From Dryas octopetala (Eukaryota; Streptophyta; Magnoliopsida; Rosales; Rosaceae): a DNA stretch of 64,000 nt. Location: the NCBI GenBank assembly GCA_963921425.1, contig OY992836.1:1627825-1691824 (forward strand), given 5' to 3'. Positions 1 to 9,558 of this stretch are shown here, piece after piece (the stretch's first letter is position 1; each line of letters opens with the position of its first letter). The notes under the pieces are model-generated. The model was not told where the DNA came from and did not search any database. It was given only the letters and a program-made list of their open reading frames with translations. The position numbers and the translations under genes were made by a program.

Positions 1-531
1 CCTCATTTCCATTTGAATTCAAATTCATTTCTTCCCTCCATTCATTTACATGGATTTCCACCACCTTCTGGAAGCTTCTGGAACCTTGAAAAACATTTCC
101 TGGTGCAACTAGGATTTCTTGAGAATGAGAGATTCCTTATCCATTTCGACTTCTCGTAATGACCATATTGCCCCTGGGGTCTCCTAGTGTCACTAGGACT
201 CCTTTCCCTAGTTGGGTTAGGTTTCCTAGTTCAACCAGGATTTCCTGTTTGAATTAGGATTTCACATTTCTGGCTCCGCAATGATGGTTCTAGACTTGAT
301 GTTTCCTAGTGTGACTAGGAATCCTCATTTGACTAGGATTTCTGCACTTTTCCTGGTTTGACCAGGATTTCACTCGTTTTCCTGGTTTGACCAGGAAATG
401 TCCCAAAATGGCTCCATTTGCTTCTTTTTCTCATTTCTGCTTCATTTGACCTGAAAACACAAAATAGCGAGTTCTAACACTCTAGGTTAAGGAATTAGTA
501 TCATAAAGTGATGCAAAATGCACACTCATCA
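1..531 (-). repeat. LTR1, leftmost LTR of the array (partial)
   Basis: This is the U3 part of the LTR in reverse orientation; its first bases on the minus strand are TGATGAGTGTGC, at 531. The rest lies beyond the left window edge. It contains a run of short imperfect palindromes of the form CCTRGT-nnn-ACYAGG, for example near 184, 227, 305, 351 and 381. It differs from LTR2 by an 18-bp deletion near 460 and a few substitutions. Confidence 0.88.
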
Positions 532-546
532 CACCCCCAAACTTAG
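532..546 (-). promoter_or_regulatory. Polypurine tract of internal copy 1
   Basis: On the minus strand the sequence CTAAGTTTGGGGGTG stands directly before the LTR start. It is the expected plus-strand primer of reverse transcription. The same tract precedes the LTRs at 6278, 19653 and 36475. Confidence 0.8.
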
Positions 547-2562
547 ATTTTGTTAGTCCTCGAGCAAATAAAGGAAAGAAAAGACTCAAGACTGACTCCA
601 ACATCCCAACAACTGAATTCATGCGCACAACCATTAATCACATAGGAAAGCAAGGCATATAAATTGTATTCTCCAAATTCTAATAACATTTCAAATAACA
701 TACCTCGCTCCTCTATTGTCATATAGGCCATCCTTGACACAAATCCAAGTATTAGACAAACAAAACTAAATCAATACATACATAATAGATTCAACTCCAA
801 TCCTCACTATGGCATACTCTCAATGATAAACACTCAAGAATTGGGTTGATATGTGCACTCAAAAGTATATGTGAGAGGAATTATGTAACAAAAACAATTA
901 GCTCACATATGTACATGAAATAAAGGCACATTTTAGAAAGAAATACTGATCTCATGAAAAGAATACAAATGCTTGAAATAGAATCAATAGCCATAGGCTC
1001 CCTTCTTAAATAGACTCCACATAAGTATAATACACACTCTTGAGATCAGCTAGGGCTTTAATAGGGTTATAATGAAGGCTTAGGCTAGGATGGGGTATTG
1101 AAATGAAAAGGAAACACAAAGAGCTAATTTCATGGAATTGCAAGCATCAATAGAACATTCTGAGGTACACTTTGCTTTTTTGCACTTCATAGCTCAACTT
1201 TGACTCTTTTTGCTCATTTTTTTTTTTTTCTTTTCTCTTTTGAGACCGTCCCATCTCTTTTCTTTGATTTCTTTTCTTTTTTCTTTTCTGTGGGCACGGT
1301 ATACATACTTTTATGACACCTTTTGTATAAGCTATGCATTTTCACTTCTTTTTCACCTCAATCAACATATAAACAACTTGCAACACCATAAAAAGGGTAA
1401 AACGGATGAAAGGGGTGGTACACCCCCAAACTTAGGGTTTGGTATGGGGTAACAAAGAAAACGGCTTAAACGGCTCAAAGTGGGTAACTAAGGATAAAAC
1501 ATGTAATGGGTAGGCTTTCAGGCTATGGGGTACACAAACAGGGCCTAAATTCATTTCTCAAGAGTTATGCAAATACGGCATGCTTTGTGTACACAAGAAA
1601 AGAGTTCTAGCTCATTGATTCAAGATTATGCATATTCCAAGCAAATGACCAAATGAAAGACAATGAGATCAAAACAACGACTTATATGACAATGATAGAA
1701 TCAGAGTGGCGCGCAACACTCAAGAATTGAAGAACAGGGCTCAAAAGCTCACTTAGGTCATGCAAGTCTACTCTATTATGCATATAATCATTAGTAATGC
1801 TAATCACAACCTAAATTCATATCAACAAGGCCAAATGACATAGAATTGCAAGATATGCTATGGAACACTATTAGAATGAAAAGAACACCAAATATACACA
1901 CAATACTAAAACATGTTCATAACAATCATGCACACTCAAATCAATTAGTTGGGGACTCAAAACGACCTGAAACAACCAAAATGACTCAAAAACTTTTTGT
2001 TTTTAAAACGATGTCGCACACTTCAAAAGAATCACATCCATCACTAAGGTGAATGAGATCTCATGAAAACGTGCATTTTGATGTGGGTTTTGACACCCTA
2101 AGTTTAAAAACAAAAGAAAAAGTTTTTTCCTAACCTAAAAACACCTAAAAACACTAAAAACGAAAATTTTTTTTTCTTTTTCTAAAAACACTCAAAAACA
2201 CTTAAAACACTCTAAACACTTGTTCTAACCTAAAAACACTAACAAATGACAATTGCCCTTCCCCCCACACTTAAATGATACATTGCCCTCAATGTATATG
2301 AAATAAATGCAAGAATGATCACATTAAGCGAAACGGGAAATAGCAAACATCCAAAACCAAATAAACACACCAAAATGAAAAATTGTCTTATGAAGCGAAA
2401 TAAAGAAACTGTTTACTTGCGTACGCAAGCGTGGACACTCCAAGGGTAGGCGCGGCCTCCTTGGTCCTCAATGACTTCTCCTCCATTATTCGAAACAAAA
2501 ACTTGGGTTGCCTCCCAATAAGCGCTTGTTTTTCTGTCTTCAGCCTGACATTGCCATCTCCT
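547..2562 (-). other. Non-coding 3' part of internal region, copy 1
   Basis: This stretch of about 2 kb lies between the protease ORF and the polypurine tract. It is AT-rich, with T and A runs near 1217 and 2170, and I see no conserved domain in any frame. A 65-codon open stretch at 543-740 (minus) recurs in relatives but with mostly replacement changes, so it does not look constrained. Reverse-complement versions of this tail occur at 17275-17673, 19406-19652, 23521-24010 and 29388-30350. Confidence 0.75.
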
Positions 2563-3630
2563 TTACTTGCGTCCTTTCCTCTTCCTCTTTTTACCATTGC
2601 TACTCTCGGCATTCCCTAGGAACGAACTGAAGAAGCTCTCCATCTCTGACTTCTCCTCGCCATAAAAAGTGACCTCCTCGTTTTCTGGCATCTCGGAAGT
2701 GAGCACATACAGCTCTCGCTTGGTGTAGTGCCGAATTGTCATGGCGCTCTCCAATGCTTTGTACTCCATGTTAGAGGTGCACAAAAATGGTCTCCCAAGA
2801 ATAATAGAGACATCGCCCGGAATTCTCGGCATATCTAGCACTATGAAATCAGAGGGGATTAGTAATTTACGACATTTAACCAAAACATCCACAAGCATAC
2901 CACAAGCTTTTTGGGCTGAAGAGTTGGCGAAACGAATGTCCACATCAAATGGTTGCAAATCAGCCTCCTTAAATCCAAGCCTCTCGAACACAACCAGCGG
3001 CATGACGTTGATAGCTGAGCCATTGTCAACTAAGGCATTGGCGATCTTATGCTCCCCTATGCTGCATGGTATGACTAACGAGCCCGGATCCTTCTTCTTG
3101 CTTGGAAAAGATGCAAAGAGATAACCACAAATCTCCCTAGGAACATTGTGACTATGCCCTTGCTCCTCAACCTTCTTCTCAATAGACTTCAATTCCCTCA
3201 TGGTTGCTGGAAATTTGGTGATGTCAATGTCCGGAATGAGGGGAATCACACGTGTATCAGCTTTCTCCTCTATCATTTCTGGATCCTCCTCTTCCTCACT
3301 ATCACTGATCTCAATCACTTCCTTCACCTCCTTAGTCTTGATCACTCTAACTCTTTTTCTTGGAGTAGTCCTCAAAATAGCATTTACATGCTCCTCATTC
3401 TTCGGGTTGACGATGGGCTGACTAGGCAACTTCCCCTTCGGTTGAGTGGGCAGCGAGGGTGCTGAAAAGTGACCCAAGGGCTGCGGCACATTCTCATTTG
3501 CTTCAGCCATTTCGACGCTTCCAATATCCTCACTACTCGAATCTGATGCGCTAGGTTGCGGGCTGACTTGTGATGCACCTAAAGCTTCGTCCTTGAGCCT
3601 CTCCAACCTAGCAACAAGTTTAAGGTTCAT
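2563..3630 (-). CDS. Retropepsin ORF of the non-autonomous element, copy 1
   Basis: This intact ORF of 355 codons starts at the ATG at 3630, the first one after the primer site. An acidic and basic linker (SDSEEEEDPE around residue 110-120) is followed by an aspartic protease domain. The active site reads DNGSAINVMP with the catalytic Asp near residue 202, and the flap-distal motif IILGRPF lies near residue 277. The C-terminus is strongly basic (GKKRKRKGRK), which could be a nuclear signal or nucleic-acid tail. In Athila-type Gag-Pol the protease sits between gag and reverse transcriptase; here the gag matrix/capsid region and all downstream enzymes are missing. The DNG triad differs from the usual DSG/DTG and from DLG in the Athila polyprotein at 37765-43019. 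The protein would be a stand-alone protease; whether it is active is unknown. Confidence 0.85.
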   Translation of the reverse strand: MNLKLVARLERLKDEALGASQVSPQPSASDSSSEDIGSVEMAEANENVPQPLGHFSAPSLPTQPKGKLPSQPIVNPKNEEHVNAILRTTPRKRVRVIKTKEVKEVIEISDSEEEEDPEMIEEKADTRVIPLIPDIDITKFPATMRELKSIEKKVEEQGHSHNVPREICGYLFASFPSKKKDPGSLVIPCSIGEHKIANALVDNGSAINVMPLVVFERLGFKEADLQPFDVDIRFANSSAQKACGMLVDVLVKCRKLLIPSDFIVLDMPRIPGDVSIILGRPFLCTSNMEYKALESAMTIRHYTKRELYVLTSEMPENEEVTFYGEEKSEMESFFSSFLGNAESSNGKKRKRKGRK

Positions 3631-3789
3631 AAAATACACCTAATCAAGAGCAAACACACAATCAGTAGAAAGACTGCTCGTAATGGAATGGCATTTATTA
3701 AAAACAAAAAATTAATCAAAAATGAAATCTAACTAATATAACCTAATTCTAATGACTAATTAAACCAATTCATTGATATTAGACACCAT

Positions 3790-3807
3790 TCCCCGGCAAC
3801 GGCGCCA
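3790..3807 (-). other. Primer binding site, tRNA-Asp, copy 1
   Basis: On the minus strand TGGCGCCGTTGCCGGGGA begins six bases after the LTR end. It is complementary to the 3' end of plant tRNA-Asp(GTC), the usual primer of Athila-group elements. The match is 18 of 18 as I recall the tRNA. Confidence 0.85.
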
Positions 3808-3813
3808 AAAACT

Positions 3814-6278
3814 TGTTGATGTGTTTTCTTAGAACAAAATAAACAATTATCTCATTCTAAGTTTACTCGCAAGTGCACGAATCGCATCAGTAGCAAAGCG
3901 TACAAGCACGAGGTCGATCCCACAGGGAATGGTTAATATACAACAAATCAGTGCAAATAATCACTAGAATAACTAAATGGGGGGGTTTTGAAAGATGGAA
4001 ACACACGCACACATCACCACACGCACACACACTTTATTCTATCTTGCAATGTTAATTTTCAGTTTCAAATCAGATAAGCATGCAATAACCATCCAAGGCT
4101 AATGACAGTTAATTTGAACACAACATATTAAAGTTTGACAGCTAAAAAGGTTTGGCTAGTTACTTTCTCGCCATTGTTCTCCTAATGCATAAACTAAAAG
4201 CTTCTTGGGCCTTCCTTAGCTAGTTAACCTACATGTTCCCTAGTTCAAGCTAAGGCAGCTGTTACCCATGCAGGAGTCATTAAGTTTTATGAGAACGTCA
4301 AACATGCACAACATATAAGCTTTGACTATTTCCTTATAGAGGTCGCCCAACCCCACTACCAAGAATAATCCCTTATTCCCTTGTTACTTGTGGTTTAGTG
4401 TCTTTGACTATTTCACAGCTAAACCTAACAGATAAACTAGATGCAATTACCCTAAGGTGGCCAGTCAAAGGATGCAAACAACTAGTGACGGGGGTTCTAA
4501 TAGATAGTGGAAATTTAATATGCGCAAACATCAAACTAACAGACCAAGAGACGGATAAACGATTTGTTAAAGCATACGAATCCATTAATCAACCTACGAC
4601 TAACACGCAAGATAGAATAACTAACCTACATAATTAAATAAAACAAATAAAAGAAACAAAACAGCAACAAATAAATAAAATCCCAATTCATGCTTGTTAA
4701 CGGAAATCAGAAACGCAAGATTAAAGAAATTAAAAGCATAAACAAACGGAACTCAGCAACATGAATTGAAAGCAATAAAGAGATAACTAAATAAAATCAG
4801 ATTGCATAGATTAAATAACAACTAATTAAAATCAGAACTAAAGCTATAAACTAATTAAATTTAGAAACTTAATTTAAATAAATTCAGAAACCAATATCCA
4901 ACATTAAATCTGAAACTAGAATGAAAAAGAAAACAAAAATCAGAGGTGCAACCAATGGGGGCTGCGGCAAGGAGAGAGGAAGAAGGAGGCACCTAACACA
5001 AGCAATTGGCTCACGGCAAGGTGAGCTTGGGCTTGCGGCAGCAGGTGGTCCTTCCCTCTCACTTGTCACGCCACCCTCTCTCTAAGTCTCTCTCTGAATT
5101 CGGCTCACCATACAAGAGAAATAAAAGTTGAAACTAAAACCCTAAAACAGAAAAATAAAACTAGAAGGGGGAGAGAGTGATTTCGGCTGGAGGAGGAGAG
5201 AAAATAATGTTCTCTAAAAGTCTGAATGAGGGGATTTAAATAGGAGAAGCCTTCCTTGAGAGGCAAGGAAGAGCAAGTTGCGGCTGGCTAGGGTTTGCTC
5301 TCCTAGTGCCTTGCGGCTTCAGCTAGGGCTAGCTGATCAGGCCTTGGCGTGATGGGCTGCTCCCTTTTGGGCTTGAGTGGCTCACGCCTAGCCTAGCTAG
5401 GGTCCCTCCTTGGTGTTTGGGCTGGTAGTCTTGGGCTTTGGGCTTGCATGTTGGGCTTCCATGTTGGGCTTCAGTAGCTTGCACAAGATGGGCTAGGGTT
5501 TCACTCCATGGGCTTCCACCTTGGGCTTGTCACTTTGGGCTTGCGCATGGCCCCTTGTCTTGCTAGGGTTTGCATGGCATGCATGCGCATGCATGGGCTG
5601 CCATCTTCCTCCTTGCGTGTGGCTTTTGGGCTGCTAGGGTTTGGGCCCATGCATGTGCATGCATGGCCCACTTGGTTCGGCATCCCTAGGGCCCATGGGC
5701 CCTCCACTTTTGACTTCCCATTTTGCCCCTCATTTCCATTTGAATTCAAATTCATTTCTTCCCTCCATTCATTTACATGGATTTCCACCACCTTCTGGAA
5801 GCTTCTGGAACCTTGAAAAACATTTCCTGGTGCAACTAGGATTTCTTGAGAATGAGAGATTCCTTATCCATTTCGACTTCTCGTAATGACCATATTGCCC
5901 CTGGGGTCTCCTAGTGTCACTAGGACTCCTTTCCCTAGTTGGGTTAGGTTTCCTAGTTCAACCAGGATTTCCTGTTTGAATCAGGATTTCACATTTCTGG
6001 CTCCGCAATGATGGTTCTAGACTTGATGTTTCCTAGTGTGACTAGGAATCCTCATTTGACTAGGATTTCTGCACTTTTCCTGGTTTGACCAGGATTTCAC
6101 TCGTTTTCCTGGTTTGACCAGGAAATGTCCCAAAATGGCTCCATTTGCTTCTTTTTCTCATTTCTGCTTCATTTGACCTGAAAACACAAAAACAAGACAA
6201 GAAACACAAAATAGCGAGTTCTAACACTCTAGGTTAAGGAATTAGTATCATAAAGTGATGCAAAATGCACACTCATCA
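3814..6278 (-). repeat. LTR2, shared middle LTR of the array
   Basis: A complete LTR of about 2,465 bp, running on the minus strand from TGATGAGTG at 6278 to CATCAACA at 3814. It serves both as 3' LTR of one unit and 5' LTR of the next. It contains the palindrome run (about 5825-6125), CATGCATG-rich RY motifs at about 5575-5605 and 5646-5672, many GGGCTT words at 5350-5600, and near its end the block around 3860-3930 that is conserved in all Athila-like LTRs of this window. Short open frames inside it are not genes. Confidence 0.9.
5234..5243 (-). promoter_or_regulatory. Putative TATA box of LTR2
   Basis: The minus strand reads CTATTTAAAT between the RY-motif region and an AG-rich leader. 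The position matches clearer TATA boxes in the related LTRs at 20714 and 27422. The same motif lies at 10979-10988 in LTR3. Confidence 0.5.
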
Positions 6279-8307
6279 CACCCCCAAACTTAGATTTTGT
6301 TAGTCCTCGAGCAAATAAAGGAAAGAAAAGACTCAAGACTGACTCCAACATCCCAACAACTGAATTCATGCGCACAACCATTAATCACATAGGAAAGCAA
6401 GGCATATAAATTGTATTCTCCAAATTCTAATAACATTTCAAATAACATACCTCGCTCCTCTATTGTCATATAGGCCATCCTTGACACAAATCCAAGTATT
6501 AGACAAACAAAACTAAATCAATACATACATAATAGATTCAACTCCAATCTTCACTATGGCATACTCTCAATGATAAACACTCAAGAATTGGGTTGATATG
6601 TGCACTCAAAAGTATATGTGAGAGGAATTATGTAACAAAAACAATTAGCTCACATATGTACATGAAATAAAGGCACATTTTAGAAAGAAATACTGATCTC
6701 ATGAAAAGAATACAAATGCTTGAAATAGAATCAATAGCCATAGGCTCCCTTCTTAAATAGACTCCACATAAGTATAATACACACTCTTGAGATCAGCTAG
6801 GGCTTTAATAGGGTTATAATGAAGGCTTAGGCTAGGATGGGGTATTGAAATGAAAAGGAAACACAAAGAGCTAATTTCATGGAATTGCAAGCATCAATAG
6901 AACATTCTGAGGTACACTTTGCTTTTTTGCACTTCATAGCTCAACTTTGACTCTTTTTGCTCATTTTTTTTTTTCTTTTCTCTTTTGAGACCGTCCCATC
7001 TCTTTTCTTTGATTTCTTTTCTTTTTTCTTTTCTGTGGGCACGGTATACATACTTTTATGACACCTTTTGTATAAGCTATGCATTTTCACTTCTTTTTCA
7101 CCTCAATCAACATATAAACAACTTGCAACACCATAAAAAGGGTAAAACGGATGAAAGGGGTGGTACACCCCCAAACTTAGGGTTTGGTATGGGGTAACAA
7201 AGAAAACGGCTTAAACGGCTCAAAGTGGGTAACTAAGGATAAAACATGTAATGGGTAGGCTTTCAGGCTATGGGGTACACAAACAGGGCCTAAATTCATT
7301 TCTCAAGAGTTATGCAAATACGGCATGCTTTGTGTACACAAGAAAAGAGTTCTAGCTCATTGATTCAAGATTATGCATATTCCAAGCAAATGACCAAATG
7401 AAAGACAATGAGATCAAAACAACGACTTATATGACAATGATAGAATCAGAGTGGCGCGCAACACTCAAGAATTGAAGAACAGGGCTCAAAAGCTCACTTA
7501 GGTCATGCAAGTCTACTCTATTATGCATATAATCATTAGTAATGCTAATCACAACCTAAATTCATATCAACAAGGCCAAATGACATAGAATTGCAAGATA
7601 TGCTATGGAACACTATTAGAATGAAAAGAACACCAAATATACACACAATACTAAAACATGTTCATAACAATCATGCACACTCAAATCAATTAGTTGGGGA
7701 CTCAAAACGACCTGAAACAACCAAAATGACTCAAAAACTTTTTGTTTTTAAAACGATGTCGCACACTTCAAAAGAATCACATCCATCACTAAGGTGAATG
7801 AGATCTCATGAAAACGTGCATTTTGATGTGGGTTTTGACACCCTAAGTTTAAAAACAAAAGAAAAAGTTTTTTCCTAACCTAAAAACACCTAAAAACACT
7901 AAAAACGAAAATTTTTTTTTCTTTTTCTAAAAACACTCAAAAACACTTAAAACACTCTAAACACTTGTTCTAACCTAAAAACACTAACAAATGAAAATTG
8001 CCCTTCCCCCCACACTTAAATGATACATTGCCCTCAATGTATATGAAATAAATGCAAGAATGATCACATTAAGCGAAACGGGAAATAGCAAACATCCAAA
8101 ACCAAATAAACACACCAAAATGAAAAATTGTCTTATGAAGCGAAATAAAGAAACTGTTTACTTGCGTACGCAAGCGTGGACACTCCAAGGGTAGGCGCGG
8201 CCTCCTTGGTCCTCAATGACTTCTCCTCCATTATTCGAAACAAAAACTTGGGTTGCCTCCCAATAAGCGCTTGTTTTTCTGTCTTCAGCCTGACATTGCC
8301 ATCTCCT
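6279..8307 (-). other. Polypurine tract and non-coding 3' part of internal region, copy 2
   Basis: This repeats 532-2562 with a few substitutions (for example at 6550 and 7998) and a T run two bases shorter near 6965. The polypurine tract is at 6279-6293. No coding domain is visible. Confidence 0.75.
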
Positions 8308-9375
8308 TTACTTGCGTCCTTTCCTCTTCCTCTTTTTACCATTGCTACTCTCGGCATTCCCTAGGAACGAACTGAAGAAGCTCTCCATCTCTGACTTCTC
8401 CTCGCCATAAAAAGTGACCTCCTCGTTTTCTGGCATCTCGGAAGTGAGCACATACAGCTCTCGCTTGGTGTAGTGCCGAATTGTCATGGCGCTCTCCAAT
8501 GCTTTGTACTCCATGTTAGAGGTGCACAAAAATGGTCTCCCAAGAATAATAGAGACATCGCCCGGAATTCTCGGCATATCTAGCACTATGAAATCAGAGG
8601 GGATTAGTAATTTACGACATTTAACCAAAACATCCACAAGCATACCACAAGCTTTTTGGGCTGAAGAGTTGGCGAAACGAATGTCCACATCAAATGGTTG
8701 CAAATCAGCCTCCTTAAATCCAAGCCTCTCGAACACAACCAGCGGCATGACGTTGATAGCTGAGCCATTGTCAACTAAGGCATTGGCGATCTTATGCTCC
8801 CCTATGCTGCATGGTATGACTAACGAGCCCGGATCCTTCTTCTTGCTTGGAAAAGATGCAAAGAGATAACCACAAATCTCCCTAGGAACATTGTGACTAT
8901 GCCCTTGCTCCTCAACCTTCTTCTCAATAGACTTCAATTCCCTCATGGTTGCTGGAAATTTGGTGATGTCAATGTCCGGAATGAGGGGAATCACACGTGT
9001 ATCAGCTTTCTCCTCTATCATTTCTGGATCCTCCTCTTCCTCACTATCACTGATCTCAATCACTTCCTTCACCTCCTTAGTCTTGATCACTCTAACTCTT
9101 TTTCTTGGAGTAGTCCTCAAAATAGCATTTACATGCTCCTCATTCTTCGGGTTGACGATGGGCTGACTAGGCAACTTCCCCTTCGGTTGAGTGGGCAGCG
9201 AGGGTGCTGAAAAGTGACCCAAGGGCTGCGGCACATTCTCATTTGCTTCAGCCATTTCGACGCTTCCAATATCCTCACTACTCGAATCTGATGCGCTAGG
9301 TTGCGGGCTGACTTGTGATGCACCTAAAGCTTCGTCCTTGAGCCTCTCCAACCTAGCAACAAGTTTAAGGTTCAT
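8308..9375 (-). CDS. Retropepsin ORF of the non-autonomous element, copy 2
   Basis: This is a second intact 355-codon copy, at a constant offset of 5,745 bases from the ORF at 2563-3630, and I found no amino-acid difference between them. Domain order is the same: acidic linker, retropepsin with DNGSAINVMP near residue 202, ILGRPF near residue 277, basic C-terminus. Two undamaged copies agree with recent duplication. Expression would depend on the LTR3 promoter on its 5' side (right). Confidence 0.85.
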   Translation of the reverse strand: MNLKLVARLERLKDEALGASQVSPQPSASDSSSEDIGSVEMAEANENVPQPLGHFSAPSLPTQPKGKLPSQPIVNPKNEEHVNAILRTTPRKRVRVIKTKEVKEVIEISDSEEEEDPEMIEEKADTRVIPLIPDIDITKFPATMRELKSIEKKVEEQGHSHNVPREICGYLFASFPSKKKDPGSLVIPCSIGEHKIANALVDNGSAINVMPLVVFERLGFKEADLQPFDVDIRFANSSAQKACGMLVDVLVKCRKLLIPSDFIVLDMPRIPGDVSIILGRPFLCTSNMEYKALESAMTIRHYTKRELYVLTSEMPENEEVTFYGEEKSEMESFFSSFLGNAESSNGKKRKRKGRK

Positions 9376-9534
9376 AAAATACACCTAATCAAGAGCAAAC
9401 ACACAATCAGTAGAAAGACTGCTCGTAATGGAATGGCATTTATTAAAAACAAAAAATTAATCAAAAATGAAATCTAACTAATATAACCTAATTCTAATGA
9501 CTAATTAAACCAATTCATTGATATTAGACACCAT

Positions 9535-9552
9535 TCCCCGGCAACGGCGCCA
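9535..9552 (-). other. Primer binding site, tRNA-Asp, copy 2
   Basis: The same 18-base tRNA-Asp complement as at 3790-3807, six bases from the end of LTR3. Confidence 0.85.
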
Positions 9553-9558
9553 AAAACT

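Noticed and set aside
543..740. 65-codon frame before the polypurine tract, present in both array units and at 19444-19641
   Set aside because: Repetition only reflects shared descent. The copies differ mostly by amino-acid replacements, the matching frame is lost in the Athila element, and it starts with a non-ATG codon.
3890..3925. tRNA-like B box (GAGGTCGATCCCAC) in the LTR end
   Set aside because: It lacks one base of the GGTTCGA consensus, and no A box, anticodon arm or acceptor stem can be placed around it.
5508..5816. Open frames in the LTR rich in GGGCTT and CATGCATG words
   Set aside because: They change length with the 33-bp LTR indel, lie upstream of the TATA box and show no domain.
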